A stretch of 64,000 nt of DNA from Nocardia ninae NBRC 108245 (GCF_007990755.1 NZ_BJXA01000027.1:1-64000), one strand, 5' to 3'; positions 46,479 to 56,098 are shown, counted from the first letter of the stretch. Translations and numbers: made by a program. Notes: a model not told the origin generated them from the letters alone.

Positions 46479-47360
46479 ATGGGCATGTACACCTCCAGTT
46501 TGGCTATCGATTTCCAGAAGGGGTTCTCGGACGCGTGGAGTTCGGTGGCCACGTTCGTCCCCAAGCTGGCCGGATTCATCGTCATCTTGCTCATCGGCTG
46601 GATCGTCGCGAAGGTCGTGTCGACGATCGTGGACAAGGTGCTCGACCGGCTCGGCTTCGATCGCCTGGTCGAGCGTGGCGGGCTCAAGCAGATGATGTCG
46701 CGCAGCCGCTACGACGCCTCCGATCTGCTGGCGAAGCTGGCCTACTACGCGATCCTGCTGATCGCGCTGCAGCTCGGCTTCGGCGTCTTCGGTCCGAATC
46801 CGGTGAGCGATCTGCTCGACGGCATCGTCTCCTGGCTGCCGAAGGCTGCGGTCGCGATCATCATCGTGGTTATCGCGGGTGCCATCGCCTCCGCGGTGCG
46901 TGACCTGGTCGGCAACATGCTCGGCGGGTTGTCCTACGGCGCGATGATCGGCCGGATCGCCGCGGTGTTCATCTGGGGTGTCGGCATCGTCGCCGCGCTG
47001 AACCAGATCGGGGTGGCCATGTCGGTCACCATGCCGATCCTGATCACCGTGCTGGCCACCATCGGCGGCATCCTGGTGGTCGGCGTCGGCGGCGGCATGG
47101 TTCGCCCGATGCAGCAGCGCTGGGAGAACTGGCTGAGCGGGCTGGAAGAGGAGATGCCCGCGGTCAAGGGGCACGCCGAGGCCTACTCGCGCGGTCGCGA
47201 GGATGCCTCGCGGGAGCAGCTCTGGATGGATCAGCAGGCGGCCCGTGGTCAGCACGCGCAGCAACAGCAGTGGGACCAGGGTGCGATGCAGGGTGGTGGC
47301 GGCTCGTACGAGCAGTCCGGTGAGTACATGGGGTACCGCGATCCGGGCGACCGGCGCTAG
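46479..47360 (+). CDS. mechanosensitive ion channel family protein (CmpX-like)
   Basis: 293 residues; ATG 46485 two codons later is an alternative start. Four or five membrane helices (KLAGFIVILLIGWIVAKVVS, LAYYAILLIALQLGFGVF, AVAIIIVVIAGAIASAVRD, then ILITVLATIGGILVVGVGGG) with conserved-helix features of the CmpX/TM-helix repeat group and no full C-terminal MscS beta domain. The last 80 residues are Gln- and Gly-rich and charged. A role in osmotic or envelope stress fits the SigF-like promoter. Confidence 0.78.
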   Translation: MGMYTSSLAIDFQKGFSDAWSSVATFVPKLAGFIVILLIGWIVAKVVSTIVDKVLDRLGFDRLVERGGLKQMMSRSRYDASDLLAKLAYYAILLIALQLGFGVFGPNPVSDLLDGIVSWLPKAAVAIIIVVIAGAIASAVRDLVGNMLGGLSYGAMIGRIAAVFIWGVGIVAALNQIGVAMSVTMPILITVLATIGGILVVGVGGGMVRPMQQRWENWLSGLEEEMPAVKGHAEAYSRGREDASREQLWMDQQAARGQHAQQQQWDQGAMQGGGGSYEQSGEYMGYRDPGDRR

Positions 47361-47384
47361 GCACCCTGCTCGGTTCGAATGACG

Positions 47385-47425
47385 AACGCGTCCGCCGTGG
47401 GCTCTCGGCCTACGGCGGACGCGTT
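47385..47425 (+). terminator. terminator of the channel gene
   Basis: AACGCGTCCGCCGT (47385-47398) pairs perfectly with 47412-47425 and the stem continues inward by up to three pairs. It is followed by TTGTTCT. It could also serve the convergent DUF6401-like gene. Confidence 0.85.
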
Positions 47426-47438
47426 TGTTCTATGGCCG

Positions 47439-47813
47439 TCAGACGGGCTGCAGGGACGGGTGCAGGCAAACGCTCGCCAGGCGCAACTGCACCCAGTCAG
47501 CGTTCGCCCAGCTGCCGAGGTCGCCCGGTGCCGTGCTGGTCATCGACGCACCGCGATCGGCCGCGGCCTCGCGCACGTGATCGAGCAGTCCGCGTGCGTA
47601 GCCGGCGAGCAGCACGCTCACCGGAACGCGCGCGGATTCCTCGACGCCGAGGGTGAGGATGTCGCGCACCGCGGCGGCGTGCTGATCCAGCGCCGCCGAC
47701 AGCGCGGGCAGCTCCGCGGCCGCGGCAAGCGCCGGTACCCCGTGCGTCTTGTGCAGGCGGTTCAAAATCTTGCGCGCCGACACTTCGAGCAACGCGGGGC
47801 CCAGCAGAAACAT
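47439..47813 (-). CDS. DUF6401-like protein
   Basis: 124 residues, soluble, mainly helical. The pattern LPALSAALDQHAAAVRDIL, then LAGYARGLLDHV and the ending WVQLRLASVCLH follows the actinobacterial DUF6401 family, whose members are sometimes annotated near natural-product genes; none are nearby here. No ribosome site is obvious at ATG 47813. Function unknown. Confidence 0.6.
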   Translation of the reverse strand: MFLLGPALLEVSARKILNRLHKTHGVPALAAAAELPALSAALDQHAAAVRDILTLGVEESARVPVSVLLAGYARGLLDHVREAAADRGASMTSTAPGDLGSWANADWVQLRLASVCLHPSLQPV

Positions 47814-48025
47814 GTTCCTATGCTAGCAACCGGCGAGTCTTTATAGAACTGTGACGCTTCACCCAGTCGCTTTTGCTGGAAAAGTGCGCTCCAGCAAATT
47901 GTCCGCACGAAAATCATTGGGGCAGAACCGGTTCGCGAAGCCACTCATAAAGGCGACTGACCGGTACGAATTCGGTGCGGCCGAACGTACGGTGGCCGGG
48001 CGTCGAGTTCAGTCCACGGACGCCG

Positions 48026-49201
48026 TCACCGGAAGGCGTTGGCGTCGGTGAGCGCGCGCCCGAGCACCAGCTGATGCACCTCCGCCGTGCCCTCGTAGGT
48101 GAGCACCGACTCCAGGTTGTTCGCGTGGCGCAGCACCGGATAGTCCAGCGTGATGCCGTTCGCGCCGAGAATGGTGCGACATTCGCGGGCGATCGCGATG
48201 GCCTCCCTGGTGCTGTTCAGTTTCCCGGCGCTGACTTGCTCGGGTGTCACCACGCCGCGATCCTTCAACCGGCCGAGGTGCACGGCGAGCAGCTGACCCT
48301 TGCCGAATTCCAGAGCCATGTTCGCCAGCTTCGCCTGCGTCAGCTGATACGCGGCCAGCGGCTTGTCGAACACCTCGCGGGTGCGCGCGTAATCGATGGT
48401 CGCGGCCAGACAGTCGCGGGCCGCGCCGAGCGCGCCGAAGATGATTCCGAACCGTGCCTCGCTCAGGCAGGCCAACGGCGACGCGAGCCCGCGCGACTCC
48501 GGCAGCACCGCATCGGCGGGCAACCGGACATCGTCGAAGTCCAGTTCGGCGGTCACCGAGGCGCGCAGCGACAGCTTGCGGTGCATCTCGCGCGCACTGA
48601 ATCCCGGCGTCCCGGCGGGCACCAGGAAGCCGCGGATCACCTGCTTGCCCTCGTCCTCGGTCTGCGCCCACACCACCGCGATGTCAGCCACCGAGCCGTT
48701 GGTGATCCACATCTTCGAGCCGTTGAGCACCCAGTCGGTGCCGTCGCGCTTGGCCCTGGTCCGCATGCCGCCCGGGTTGGACCCGAAATCAGGTTCGGTG
48801 AGCCCGAAGCAGCCGAGCGCACGGCCCGCCGCCATCTCCGGCAGCCACTGCTGCTTCTGCTCCTCCGAGCCGTACTTGTGGATCGCGGTCATCGCCAGTG
48901 AGCCCTGCACCGACACCATGCTGCGCACGCCGGAATCGACCGCCTCCAGCTCCTGGCAGGCCAGCCCGTACATGGTGGCCGACATGCCGGCACAGCCGTA
49001 CCCCTCCAAATGCATACCGAGCAGCCCGACCTCGCCCAGCTGCGGCGCGATCTCGCGGGCCGGGAAGGTGCCTTCCTCGAACCAATCCGCGATATGCGGT
49101 CGCAGGCGTTGATTCGCGAAGGTCGCGACGGCATCGCGGATCTCGCGCTCCTCGTCGGACAGCAGGGAGTCGATCGCGAACAGTTCTTCCACAGTCACCA
49201 T
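48026..49201 (-). CDS. glutaryl-CoA dehydrogenase (acyl-CoA dehydrogenase family)
   Basis: 391 residues. The flavoenzyme oxidises and decarboxylates glutaryl-CoA to crotonyl-CoA in lysine/tryptophan breakdown. The catalytic base Glu370 in TYEGTAEVHQ is at exactly the position used by glutaryl-CoA dehydrogenases, and CRTILGANGITLDYP is specific to that subgroup; FGLTEPDFGSNPGGM and KMWITNG bind FAD and substrate. TAGGCT lies 6 nt before ATG 49201 (leaderless). It is divergent from metB. Confidence 0.88.
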   Translation of the reverse strand: MVTVEELFAIDSLLSDEEREIRDAVATFANQRLRPHIADWFEEGTFPAREIAPQLGEVGLLGMHLEGYGCAGMSATMYGLACQELEAVDSGVRSMVSVQGSLAMTAIHKYGSEEQKQQWLPEMAAGRALGCFGLTEPDFGSNPGGMRTRAKRDGTDWVLNGSKMWITNGSVADIAVVWAQTEDEGKQVIRGFLVPAGTPGFSAREMHRKLSLRASVTAELDFDDVRLPADAVLPESRGLASPLACLSEARFGIIFGALGAARDCLAATIDYARTREVFDKPLAAYQLTQAKLANMALEFGKGQLLAVHLGRLKDRGVVTPEQVSAGKLNSTREAIAIARECRTILGANGITLDYPVLRHANNLESVLTYEGTAEVHQLVLGRALTDANAFR

Positions 49202-49387
49202 GCGCTAAGCCTAAATGGGGAGGGCGCCGGTGAGATCAGGGTCACCGCAGGCGCTTCTCGGAAAATTTTCGGTGCAACGGGCTCAGCTGCGGAACTAGAT
49301 CGGAATCGTCGGACGAATACCGGACACGCGCCAACTGTGGAGCACCAGGGGGTTGCCCAGAAATCGCCCCTGATTAGGCTGGCCATC

Positions 49388-50533
49388 ATGAGTGAGCTGG
49401 GGTTCTCCACACGGGCCGTGCACGCAGGATTCGATCCCGACCCGCAGACCGGCGCGGTGAACGTGCCCATCTACGCGAGTTCGACGTTCGCCCAGGACGG
49501 CGTCGGCGGCCTGCGTGGCGGTTTCGAGTACGCCCGCACCGGCAACCCGACCAGGTCCGCGCTGGAAGCCAACCTCGCCGCGCTCGAATCCGGTACCTAC
49601 GGCAGGGCATTCGCGTCTGGCATGGCCGCCACGGACTGTGCCATCCGCGCCACGCTGCGCCCCGGTGACCACATCGTCATCCCGGACGACGCCTACGGCG
49701 GCACCTTCCGGCTGATCGACAAGGTGTTCAGCCAGTGGGGCATTGAGCACTCGCCCGCGCACGTCTTCGACGTGGACGAGATGCGCGCGGCGATCCGGCC
49801 GAACACCAAGCTGGTGTGGGTCGAGACCCCGACCAACCCGCTGCTGAGCATCGGTGACATCCCGGCGCTTGCCGATATCGCGCACGGCGCGGGCGCGAAG
49901 CTGGTGGTGGACAACACCTTCGCCACCCCGTACCTGCAGCAGCCGCTGCTGCTCGGCGCCGACATCGTCACCCACTCGACCACCAAGTACCTCGGTGGTC
50001 ACTCCGATGTGGTCGGCGGCGCGTTGATCACCAACGACCCCGAACTCGACGCGGCGTTCGCGTTCCTGCAGAACGGCGCGGGCGCGGTGCCCGGCCCGTT
50101 CGATGCCTTCCTCACCCTGCGCGGCACCAAGACCCTGGCCGTGCGGATGGACCGGCACTGCGACAACGCGGAGACCCTCGCCGAGTTCCTGTCCCGGCAC
50201 CCGGCGATCTCCCAGGTGATCTACCCCGGCCTGCCGGAGCACCCGGGCCACGCGGTCGCCGCCAAGCAGATGCGCCGGTTCGGCGGCATGATCTCGGTGC
50301 GGTTGCACGGCGGCCCGGACGCGGCCCGCGACTTCTGCTCGCGCACCAAGGTATTCACGTTGGCCGAGTCGCTCGGCGGGGTGGAGTCGCTGATCGAGCA
50401 CCCGGCCGCGATGACGCACGCGTCCACCGAAGGCTCCGTGCTGGAGGTGCCTGCGGATCTGGTGCGGCTGTCGGTCGGCATCGAGGACGCCGCCGACCTG
50501 CTGGCCGATATCGAGCAGGCGCTCGGCGGCTAG
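49388..50533 (+). CDS. metB: cystathionine gamma-synthase
   Basis: 381 residues of the Cys/Met metabolism PLP family. YARTGNPTR binds the cofactor phosphate of the partner subunit, the Asp in VVDNTFATPYLQ contacts the PLP ring, and Lys in THSTTKYLGGHSD forms the Schiff base. It condenses an activated homoserine with cysteine to cystathionine, the counterpart of Cbs. The order cbs-metB-greA matches M. tuberculosis Rv1077-Rv1079-Rv1080c. TAGGCT precedes ATG 49388 by 7 nt (leaderless). A cystathionine gamma-lyase cannot be fully excluded from sequence alone. Confidence 0.9.
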   Translation: MSELGFSTRAVHAGFDPDPQTGAVNVPIYASSTFAQDGVGGLRGGFEYARTGNPTRSALEANLAALESGTYGRAFASGMAATDCAIRATLRPGDHIVIPDDAYGGTFRLIDKVFSQWGIEHSPAHVFDVDEMRAAIRPNTKLVWVETPTNPLLSIGDIPALADIAHGAGAKLVVDNTFATPYLQQPLLLGADIVTHSTTKYLGGHSDVVGGALITNDPELDAAFAFLQNGAGAVPGPFDAFLTLRGTKTLAVRMDRHCDNAETLAEFLSRHPAISQVIYPGLPEHPGHAVAAKQMRRFGGMISVRLHGGPDAARDFCSRTKVFTLAESLGGVESLIEHPAAMTHASTEGSVLEVPADLVRLSVGIEDAADLLADIEQALGG

Positions 50534-50552
50534 GAGCCCACGGACATGACGA

Positions 50553-50585
50553 AACGGCCGCACCTGGAATCCGGGTGCGGCCGTT
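50553..50585 (+). terminator. terminator of metB
   Basis: AACGGCCGCACC (50553-50564) pairs perfectly with 50574-50585 and the stem extends inward with a GU pair and two GC pairs; the loop is AAT. Only a short T-containing stretch follows. Confidence 0.82.
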
Positions 50586-50677
50586 CGTGTCTCAGGGGAA
50601 GAACTCGGCCGTGGCGCGCGCTGCCGAGCTGCGCGCCGCTGCGTCCGGGGAGGGGCGCAGCGCGACGGCCGAACGCG

Positions 50678-51172
50678 TCAGCTGTGGTACGGCTCCGCGC
50701 TGACCAGGGTGACCTTCATGGTCTTGCCGTTGGGCAGGGTGTACTCGCGCGTGTCGCCGACCTTCGCGTCGATCAGCGCACCGCCGAGCGGGGACGCCGG
50801 CGAGTAGGTCTCCAGCTTGGAGTCGTTCAGGCCCTCTTCGCGGGTGGCGATGAGGAAGGTCTCGGTGTCGGACTCGTCGCCGTCGTAGTAGACCTTGACG
50901 ACCGAGCCGGGGAGTGCGACGCCGGACTTGGTGGGCGCGACGCCGACCTTGGCGTTGTTCAGCAGCTCCTGCAGCTGGCGAATACGCGCCTCCTGCTGAC
51001 CCTGCTCCTCGCGCGCGGCGTGGTATCCGCCGTTCTCCTTGAGGTCGCCCTCTTCACGGCGTTCGTTGATCTCGGCAGCGATAACGGGACGATTGGCAAT
51101 GAGCGCATCGAGTTCGCCCTTGAGCCTGTCGTGCGACTCCGGGGTCAGCCAAGTCACTTGCGTCTCAGTCAT
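50678..51172 (-). CDS. greA: transcription elongation factor GreA
   Basis: 164 residues from ATG 51172 (GGGAG at 8 nt). The N-terminal coiled coil carries the acidic tip in [20 protein letters not shown], which reaches into RNA polymerase and rescues backtracked complexes by stimulating RNA cleavage; the C-terminal FKBP-like domain ends with [18 protein letters not shown]. Both are complete. It is convergent with metB, as in mycobacteria. Confidence 0.95.
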   Translation of the reverse strand: MTETQVTWLTPESHDRLKGELDALIANRPVIAAEINERREEGDLKENGGYHAAREEQGQQEARIRQLQELLNNAKVGVAPTKSGVALPGSVVKVYYDGDESDTETFLIATREEGLNDSKLETYSPASPLGGALIDAKVGDTREYTLPNGKTMKVTLVSAEPYHS

Positions 51173-51471
51173 CTCGATCACTCCCTAGTAGTTGTTCCCG
51201 GCGGGCCGGGATTCCCTGATAACTGCCGCAGTACCCACCCGTGGGGCGGGCACGCACCAGTCGACGGCTAGAGCGATCCTGGGAAGTTCATCGAACCCCG
51301 ACAGACCCGGTTCCGGACAAAGCTCGTAACCCGGAACAGATAGCGCTGGCCGCCAATGCAGCAAACACGGCTCCGAACCCCGGAACCGTGTATCAGGCCA
51401 TTTTAGCATGAATCACAAACGTGCAGGTCGGAGTTAATTTCGAGGACAACCGCTGCGGCAAAAGCGGCAAA
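51173..51471 (-). promoter_or_regulatory. upstream region of greA
   Basis: About 300 bp with no gene. A hairpin-like CACGGCTCCGAACCCC...CCGTG sequence lies near 51368-51392 and an AT-rich stretch around 51400-51440 probably carries the greA promoter. Nothing else is evident. Confidence 0.4.
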
Positions 51472-51969
51472 TCACCCTGCTCGGAGATAGCTGGGGACCT
51501 CGGCACTGCAGCCGTAGATACTGCTCGACGCCGGTCGTGAGGACGCCTTGACCATGGTGGTCTGCTCGATCGTGCCGCTGGTAGACGGGGCGATCAGGAC
51601 CTCTCGACGGCCGACCTCGACACTGTCGCGCGCCATGGCCCGAACGAAGCATACGACGGGCTGTGCGGGATCTTTGCGGGTGACCTTGATCCGGATCGTC
51701 ATCGTCGAGTCGTCGACCACCACGTAGCCCAGTTGTTCGGACTCGATGTCCTTGGGGCCGTACTTCTGGTAGCCGATGTAGGCGATGCCGCAGCCGAGCA
51801 ACACCACGACGAGGCTGAGCGTCACCGGCAGCCAGCGGCGGTCGACGGGAGGTTTGGTGCCGTACCGGTCGGTCGGCCTGTTGTGTGTCGCCGGGACCGT
51901 GACGTCAGCAGCGGTCGCGGATTCATCGGGCGCGTCCGCACCGGGCGAGGTTCCATCGCGCTGGCTCAA
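51472..51969 (-). CDS. DUF4307 membrane protein (Rv1081c-like)
   Basis: 165 residues from TTG 51969, which has GGGAG 6 nt upstream; no ATG or GTG fits better, although the frame is open much further. A Pro/Thr-rich, charged N-terminus ([14 protein letters not shown]) is followed by one membrane helix ([20 protein letters not shown]) and an external beta-rich DUF4307 domain with two Cys. Function unknown; the family is always near mca and greA in Mycobacteriales. It is divergent from mca with a TATAGG box between them. Confidence 0.8.
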   Translation of the reverse strand: MSQRDGTSPGADAPDESATAADVTVPATHNRPTDRYGTKPPVDRRWLPVTLSLVVVLLGCGIAYIGYQKYGPKDIESEQLGYVVVDDSTMTIRIKVTRKDPAQPVVCFVRAMARDSVEVGRREVLIAPSTSGTIEQTTMVKASSRPASSSIYGCSAEVPSYLRAG

Positions 51970-52068
51970 GGTCGCTCCCGGGGGGTACGTCGGAACAAAA
52001 GTCGGTCGAATGGAACTATAGGGAACGAAGACCAGACACCCGCGAGCGAGAGCGATGGTGAACGAGAC

Positions 52069-52953
52069 GTGAGTGGCCTTCGCCTCATGGCGGTGCATGC
52101 CCACCCCGACGACGAATCCAGTAAGGGTGCCGCGACGACCGCCCGGTATGCCGACGAAGGACACGACGTCCTCATCGTGACGCTGACCGGTGGCGAACGT
52201 GGCAGCATCCTGAACCCCGCGATGGACACCCCCGGTGTTCTCGACCGGATCGACGAGATCCGCCGCGAGGAGATGGCCGCCGCGGCGCGCGCGCTCGGCG
52301 TGCGCCAGCACTGGCTCGGATTCGTCGATTCCGGTCTGCCGGAGGGTGATCCGCTGCCGCCGCTGCCGGAGGGCAGTTTCGCGACGGTGCCGCTGGAGGA
52401 GTCCACCGAGGCGCTCGTCCGGGTGGTGCGCGAGTTCAAGCCGCACGTGATGACGACCTACGACGAGCTGGGCGGCTACCCGCACCCGGACCACATCCGC
52501 TGCCACGAGGTGTCGGTCGCCGCGTTCGACGCGGCGGGCGACCCGGAGCGGTTCCCCGACGCGGGCGAGCCGTGGACGCCGCTGAAGCTGTACTACGACC
52601 ACGGGTTCACCGCCCGGCGGATGGAAGTCTTCGCCGAGGAGTACGAGCGGATGGGTGAGCCGTTCCCGCTGCAGGAGTGGCTGGACCGGATGCGCAAGTA
52701 CGTCCCGGAGCGCGGCGACGTGTTCTCCAGGGTCACCACCCAGATCGACTGCGCCAAGTACTTTCCGCAGCGCGACGACGCCCTGCGCGCGCACGCCACC
52801 CAGATCGACCCGAACGGCGCGTTCTTCGCCATCCCGCTGGAGCTGCAGCAGCGGCTCTGGCCGACCGAGGAGTTCGAGCTGGCCAAGACCAGGGTCAAGA
52901 CGGCGCTGCCGGAGACCGATCTGTTCGCCGGCATCGAAGACGAGCAGCGGTGA
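52069..52953 (+). CDS. mca: mycothiol S-conjugate amidase
   Basis: 294 residues from GTG 52069. The zinc-dependent LmbE/PIG-L-fold enzyme cleaves mycothiol-toxin conjugates into GlcN-Ins and a mercapturate for export. HAHPDDE (residues 10-16) and HPDH supply the zinc ligands and catalytic Asp; [13 protein letters not shown] is the Mca-specific segment that distinguishes it from MshB. All are intact. It overlaps the next gene by one base (TGATG), so the two are translationally coupled, as Rv1082-Rv1083. Confidence 0.94.
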   Translation: MSGLRLMAVHAHPDDESSKGAATTARYADEGHDVLIVTLTGGERGSILNPAMDTPGVLDRIDEIRREEMAAAARALGVRQHWLGFVDSGLPEGDPLPPLPEGSFATVPLEESTEALVRVVREFKPHVMTTYDELGGYPHPDHIRCHEVSVAAFDAAGDPERFPDAGEPWTPLKLYYDHGFTARRMEVFAEEYERMGEPFPLQEWLDRMRKYVPERGDVFSRVTTQIDCAKYFPQRDDALRAHATQIDPNGAFFAIPLELQQRLWPTEEFELAKTRVKTALPETDLFAGIEDEQR

Positions 52954-53219
52954 TGCTGGTTCTGCTCGCCCAGAGCCCCGGCACCCCGACCGGGCCGGAG
53001 TTCGGCAAGGCCTCCCCGCTGGGGTTCTTCATCATTCTGATCCTGCTCGCGGGCACGGTGCTGCTGGTTCGGTCGATGAACAAGCACCTGAAGAAGCTGC
53101 CCGCGACCTTCGAGCCGGACCACCCGGAGCCGGACCAGGAGGCCGACGAGGGGACCGAGCGCGGCATCACCACCCGGCCCGACGAGGCCGAGCCGGACGG
53201 GCGGACCGACAAGACCTGA
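52953..53219 (+). CDS. small single-pass membrane protein coupled to mca (Rv1083-like)
   Basis: 88 residues, the length of M. tuberculosis Rv1083. ATG 52953 overlaps the mca stop codon. One membrane helix (LGFFIILILLAGTVLLVRSM) near the N-terminus is followed by a basic stretch and a long acidic, Pro-rich tail that would lie in the cytoplasm. Function unknown; the conserved coupling suggests a role in mycothiol detoxification. Confidence 0.8.
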   Translation: MLVLLAQSPGTPTGPEFGKASPLGFFIILILLAGTVLLVRSMNKHLKKLPATFEPDHPEPDQEADEGTERGITTRPDEAEPDGRTDKT

Positions 53220-53247
53220 TTCGCGCGAGCGCGACGCGCGGGTCTTA

Positions 53248-53982
53248 CTACTCGTCGCTGTCCGGCGCCAGCGCGGCGTAGGCGGCAGCGGCGGCGTTCT
53301 GCTCCGCTTCCTTCTTCGAGCGCCCCACCCCTTTGCCGTAGGCCACGCCGCCGACCACCGCCGTCGCGGTGAATTCCTTGTCGTGGTCGGGGCCGGTGGA
53401 GGTGATCTCGTAGCTGGGGACGCCGAGGCTGTGCTCGGCGGTGTGTTCCTGCAGGCTGGTTTTCCAGTCGAGACCCGCGCCCATCTTGGCGGCGCGCTGG
53501 AGCAGATCGTCGAACAGCCGCAGCACCACGGTGCGCGCGACGCCGATGCCGTGCTGCAGGTGCACCGCGCCGAGCAGCGATTCCATGCCGTCGGCCAGGA
53601 TGCTGGTCTTGTCGCGACCGCCGGTGAGTTCCTCACCGCGGCCGAGGAGCAGGTGCGGGCCGAGGCCGCCGGGGCCGAGGCTGCGGGCGACCTCGGCACA
53701 CGCGTGCATGTTGACCACCCGGGACCGGATCTTGGCCAGGTCGCCTTCGGTGCGTTGCGGATGCCGCAGATAGAGGTATTCGGTGACGCTGAGCCCCAGG
53801 ACCGAATCGCCGAGGAACTCCAGTCGTTCGTTGGTCGGCATGCCGCCGTTCTCGTAGGCGTACGAACGGTGCGTCAACGCCAATGTCAGGAGTTCGTCGT
53901 CGAGTGGAACACCGAGCGCGGCAATCAGATCCGTGTGGTCGTCGGAGTTCGCGCTGCGGTACGCACCGGATTCGTCGGTCAT
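53248..53982 (-). CDS. rnc: ribonuclease III
   Basis: 244 residues. The signature [13 protein letters not shown] and the second metal-binding Glu region DGMESLLGA are intact, so it should cleave double-stranded RNA in rRNA and mRNA processing. The C-terminal 70 residues are a dsRNA-binding domain ending in [20 protein letters not shown] 53982 is preferred to GTG 53991. The usual neighbours rpmF, mutM and smc are absent, so this is either a relocated rnc or a second copy. Confidence 0.92.
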   Translation of the reverse strand: MTDESGAYRSANSDDHTDLIAALGVPLDDELLTLALTHRSYAYENGGMPTNERLEFLGDSVLGLSVTEYLYLRHPQRTEGDLAKIRSRVVNMHACAEVARSLGPGGLGPHLLLGRGEELTGGRDKTSILADGMESLLGAVHLQHGIGVARTVVLRLFDDLLQRAAKMGAGLDWKTSLQEHTAEHSLGVPSYEITSTGPDHDKEFTATAVVGGVAYGKGVGRSKKEAEQNAAAAAYAALAPDSDE

Positions 53983-54362
53983 AAGCCGCACCGCGCGGTG
54001 CCGCGCGAAATCCGGGGCCGCCCATGGGCGATACGCGGGTCGCCTGCTGACCTGCGGGAGACAACGACACCGGCGCCGCGGTGGGCCCTCAACGATCGCA
54101 CGCTCGACCTTCCTGGTAGCACACCTGCATTGCGCTGCACGAACGTGAGTTTACCCACGTGCGGGCAGCGCGAATGCCTGGTCCGAACCCAGCATGCTGC
54201 GGACGAAACGCCGATCCTGTGACCGCAATCACAGCCGTGGTGGAACCGTAGGATGGAGCGATCTGTCCGGTCGCGTGGCGCAGCGGGAGCTGTGCTCGAA
54301 ACATCAAGTGGGGGAATATAAATGCCGACCACACCGGCTCGACCGCCGATCTCGTCGAAGCA
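53983..54362. promoter_or_regulatory. intergenic region with CRP-type site
   Basis: No clear gene in 380 bp. TGTGA-N6-TCACA (54218-54233) is followed by TAGGAT (54249-54254), a possible -10. The frame of the next gene is open from 54252 but has no standard start codon before 54363. Confidence 0.5.
54218..54233. promoter_or_regulatory. perfect CRP-type operator
   Basis: TGTGACCGCAATCACA matches TGTGA-N6-TCACA at all ten consensus positions. Its centre is about 36 bp upstream of the start predicted from the TAGGAT box, close to a class II activator position. Confidence 0.65.
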
Positions 54363-54680
54363 TTGATCGGTGCGATGGGTATGGCACCGATGACCACGGC
54401 GCGGGCGTGCGCCGCCGGCCAGCCGGCCGGATCGCCGGTTGGGCTGTGTGTAGTCGGCGGCGCCGACGGCTACCAGGTTTCGGCGATCGGGCAGGGGTTC
54501 GTCGGATTTCTCAGCTTCGCGGGGCCGGGCATCGACCGCGATCTCGCGTCGTCGCCGACCGAGGCGGATCCGAGCTGGATCGTCAACGGCATCGGGCGCG
54601 GCAGGGTGTGCGTCGTCGCGTATCAGAAAGACGGCGGCGGATATCGTCAGATCGCCGTGGAGTGTCAGAACGTCGACTGA
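54363..54680 (+). CDS. hypothetical protein, about 100 aa
   Basis: The most likely start is TTG 54363 or ATG 54375; neither has a good ribosome site. The upstream in-frame sequence (NINADHTGSTADLVEALIGA) also looks coding, preceded by GGGGG, so the start may be upstream at a non-standard codon or an error may hide it. The protein is a small beta-rich domain (GYQVSAIGQGFVGFLSF, then RGRVCVVAYQKDGGGY) with three Cys. No family recognised. It follows the CRP-type site. Confidence 0.5.
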   Translation: MIGAMGMAPMTTARACAAGQPAGSPVGLCVVGGADGYQVSAIGQGFVGFLSFAGPGIDRDLASSPTEADPSWIVNGIGRGRVCVVAYQKDGGGYRQIAVECQNVD

Positions 54681-54690
54681 CGGCCTCGGA

Positions 54691-55083
54691 TCAGTTGGGG
54701 CCCAGCAGGTCCCACCGGTTGCCCGAGATATCGCGGAATACCGCCACCTTGCCGTACGGCTCTTGCCGTGGCGCGGTGACGAATTCGACGCCGTGTGCGG
54801 TCATGCGGCTATAGGCCGCGTCGAAATCGTCTACCTGGAGAAAGAATCCGACTCGGCCCGCCGTCTGGTTGCCGACCACCTCGGCCTGCGCGGTGCCGTC
54901 CGCGCGGGCGAGCAGCAGCCCCGTGTGGGCGCCGGGCGGGCGGACGACGACCCAGCGCTTCGGTCGCCCGTCGTTGGTCCGGGACGGGGTGTCCTCGATC
55001 AGGTCGAAGCCGAGTGCCTCGGTGAAGAAGGTGATCGCCGGGTCGTAGTCCGCGACGACGAGGGTGCAGAGGTCGATGCGCAT
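54691..55083 (-). CDS. VOC family (glyoxalase-fold) protein
   Basis: 130 residues from ATG 55083. Two babab modules: MRIDLCTLVVADYDPAITFF starts the first, and VGFFLQVDDFDAAYSRMTAH the second; FRDISGNRWDLLGPN at the end carries the usual Glu/Asp metal position. Members include dioxygenases, glyoxalases and resistance proteins; the substrate is unknown. It converges with the preceding hypothetical gene. Confidence 0.85.
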   Translation of the reverse strand: MRIDLCTLVVADYDPAITFFTEALGFDLIEDTPSRTNDGRPKRWVVVRPPGAHTGLLLARADGTAQAEVVGNQTAGRVGFFLQVDDFDAAYSRMTAHGVEFVTAPRQEPYGKVAVFRDISGNRWDLLGPN

Positions 55084-55515
55084 GGTCACGACATGGTAGG
55101 CCGCGCATGTCCGAAGACGGCTGGTCGCGCGGCGCGAACCGGCAATGCGTGACAAGTTGTTTCAACCGGGAGTAACAGGTTTGAACCGCGCCTGAACTGG
55201 TTACCGAAATCTGTACGACCGGGGCGGAAATCGGAAGTGATTGTCATCTGGACGCCCACTACATAGCGCGCTCTACGGTCGCAAGGGTGTCTGCGCAACA
55301 GTTTTCAAACGTTGAGGGACGAGCGTTGCATGCGCTCTCGCCGCATTGCAGACTGTATCCGAGATGTATTCGGATCGCGCATCCGCTTAATCCCCTGGCC
55401 ACCGAGAAGCACACTGCTGGCAACCTATTTCGCCGCGAGCAGCTTTCGCAACGGCCTCCGTATGTCGCCCGCCTGTGTTACCAATTCAGCCAGACCGCTC
55501 GACCGAAGGAAGCTC
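55084..55515. other. intergenic region
   Basis: 430 bp without a credible gene. GTAACAGGTT (55172-55181) and AACTGGTTAC (55195-55204) form an imperfect 10-bp inverted repeat that may be an operator. Promoters for both flanking genes are presumably here. Confidence 0.4.
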
Positions 55516-56094
55516 ATGGACAACGTGATCGGACAGATCGACCGTGCTCTCGACGCGACGAGCGTGATCGTCGCCGCCTTGGACGACAGCACCTTGGCCG
55601 CGCCGACGCCCTGCCGGGAGTGGGATGTGCGCACCGTGCTGAACCACACGGTGGGCGGCATGCACGTCTTCGCGGCCGCGTTGAGCGGCACGGATTCCGG
55701 GGCCGATCACGAATCCGATTGGCTCGGCGGCGATCCGCAGGGCGCCTACGCGGCGGCGGCGGAGGTGGACCGCGCGGCCTGGCATCGGCCCGACGCGCTG
55801 GACAACACGGTGCACAGTTCGCTGGGTGCGCTGCCCGCGTCGGCGGCGGCCCTGGTGCACCTCACCGAGCTGGTGGTGCACGGCGTCGATCTCGCGGTGG
55901 CAATCGGCAGGCCCGATCTGGCGGACGACGAGTTGTGCGGCGAACTTCTCGCCACCATGCGGAGCCGGGGTGGGATCGACCAGTTCCGCGGTCCCGGCGT
56001 CTTCGATGCCGAGATCCCCGTCGCGGACGGGGAGCCCGGGCATCGTCGACTGCTCGGCTATGTCGGCCGGGAAGTGCTGGCCCGGACGCCCTAG
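55516..56094 (+). CDS. TIGR03086/MDMPI-type DinB-fold protein
   Basis: 192 residues from ATG 55516 (GAAGGA upstream). The PTPCREWDVRTVLNHTVGGM segment near residue 36 carries the first His of the DinB metal triad, and HLTELVVHGVDLAVAIG the others, as in mycothiol-dependent maleylpyruvate isomerase relatives. The exact reaction is unknown, but the family is typical of mycothiol producers, consistent with mca nearby. Confidence 0.82.
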   Translation: MDNVIGQIDRALDATSVIVAALDDSTLAAPTPCREWDVRTVLNHTVGGMHVFAAALSGTDSGADHESDWLGGDPQGAYAAAAEVDRAAWHRPDALDNTVHSSLGALPASAAALVHLTELVVHGVDLAVAIGRPDLADDELCGELLATMRSRGGIDQFRGPGVFDAEIPVADGEPGHRRLLGYVGREVLARTP

Positions 56095-56098
56095 CGCG

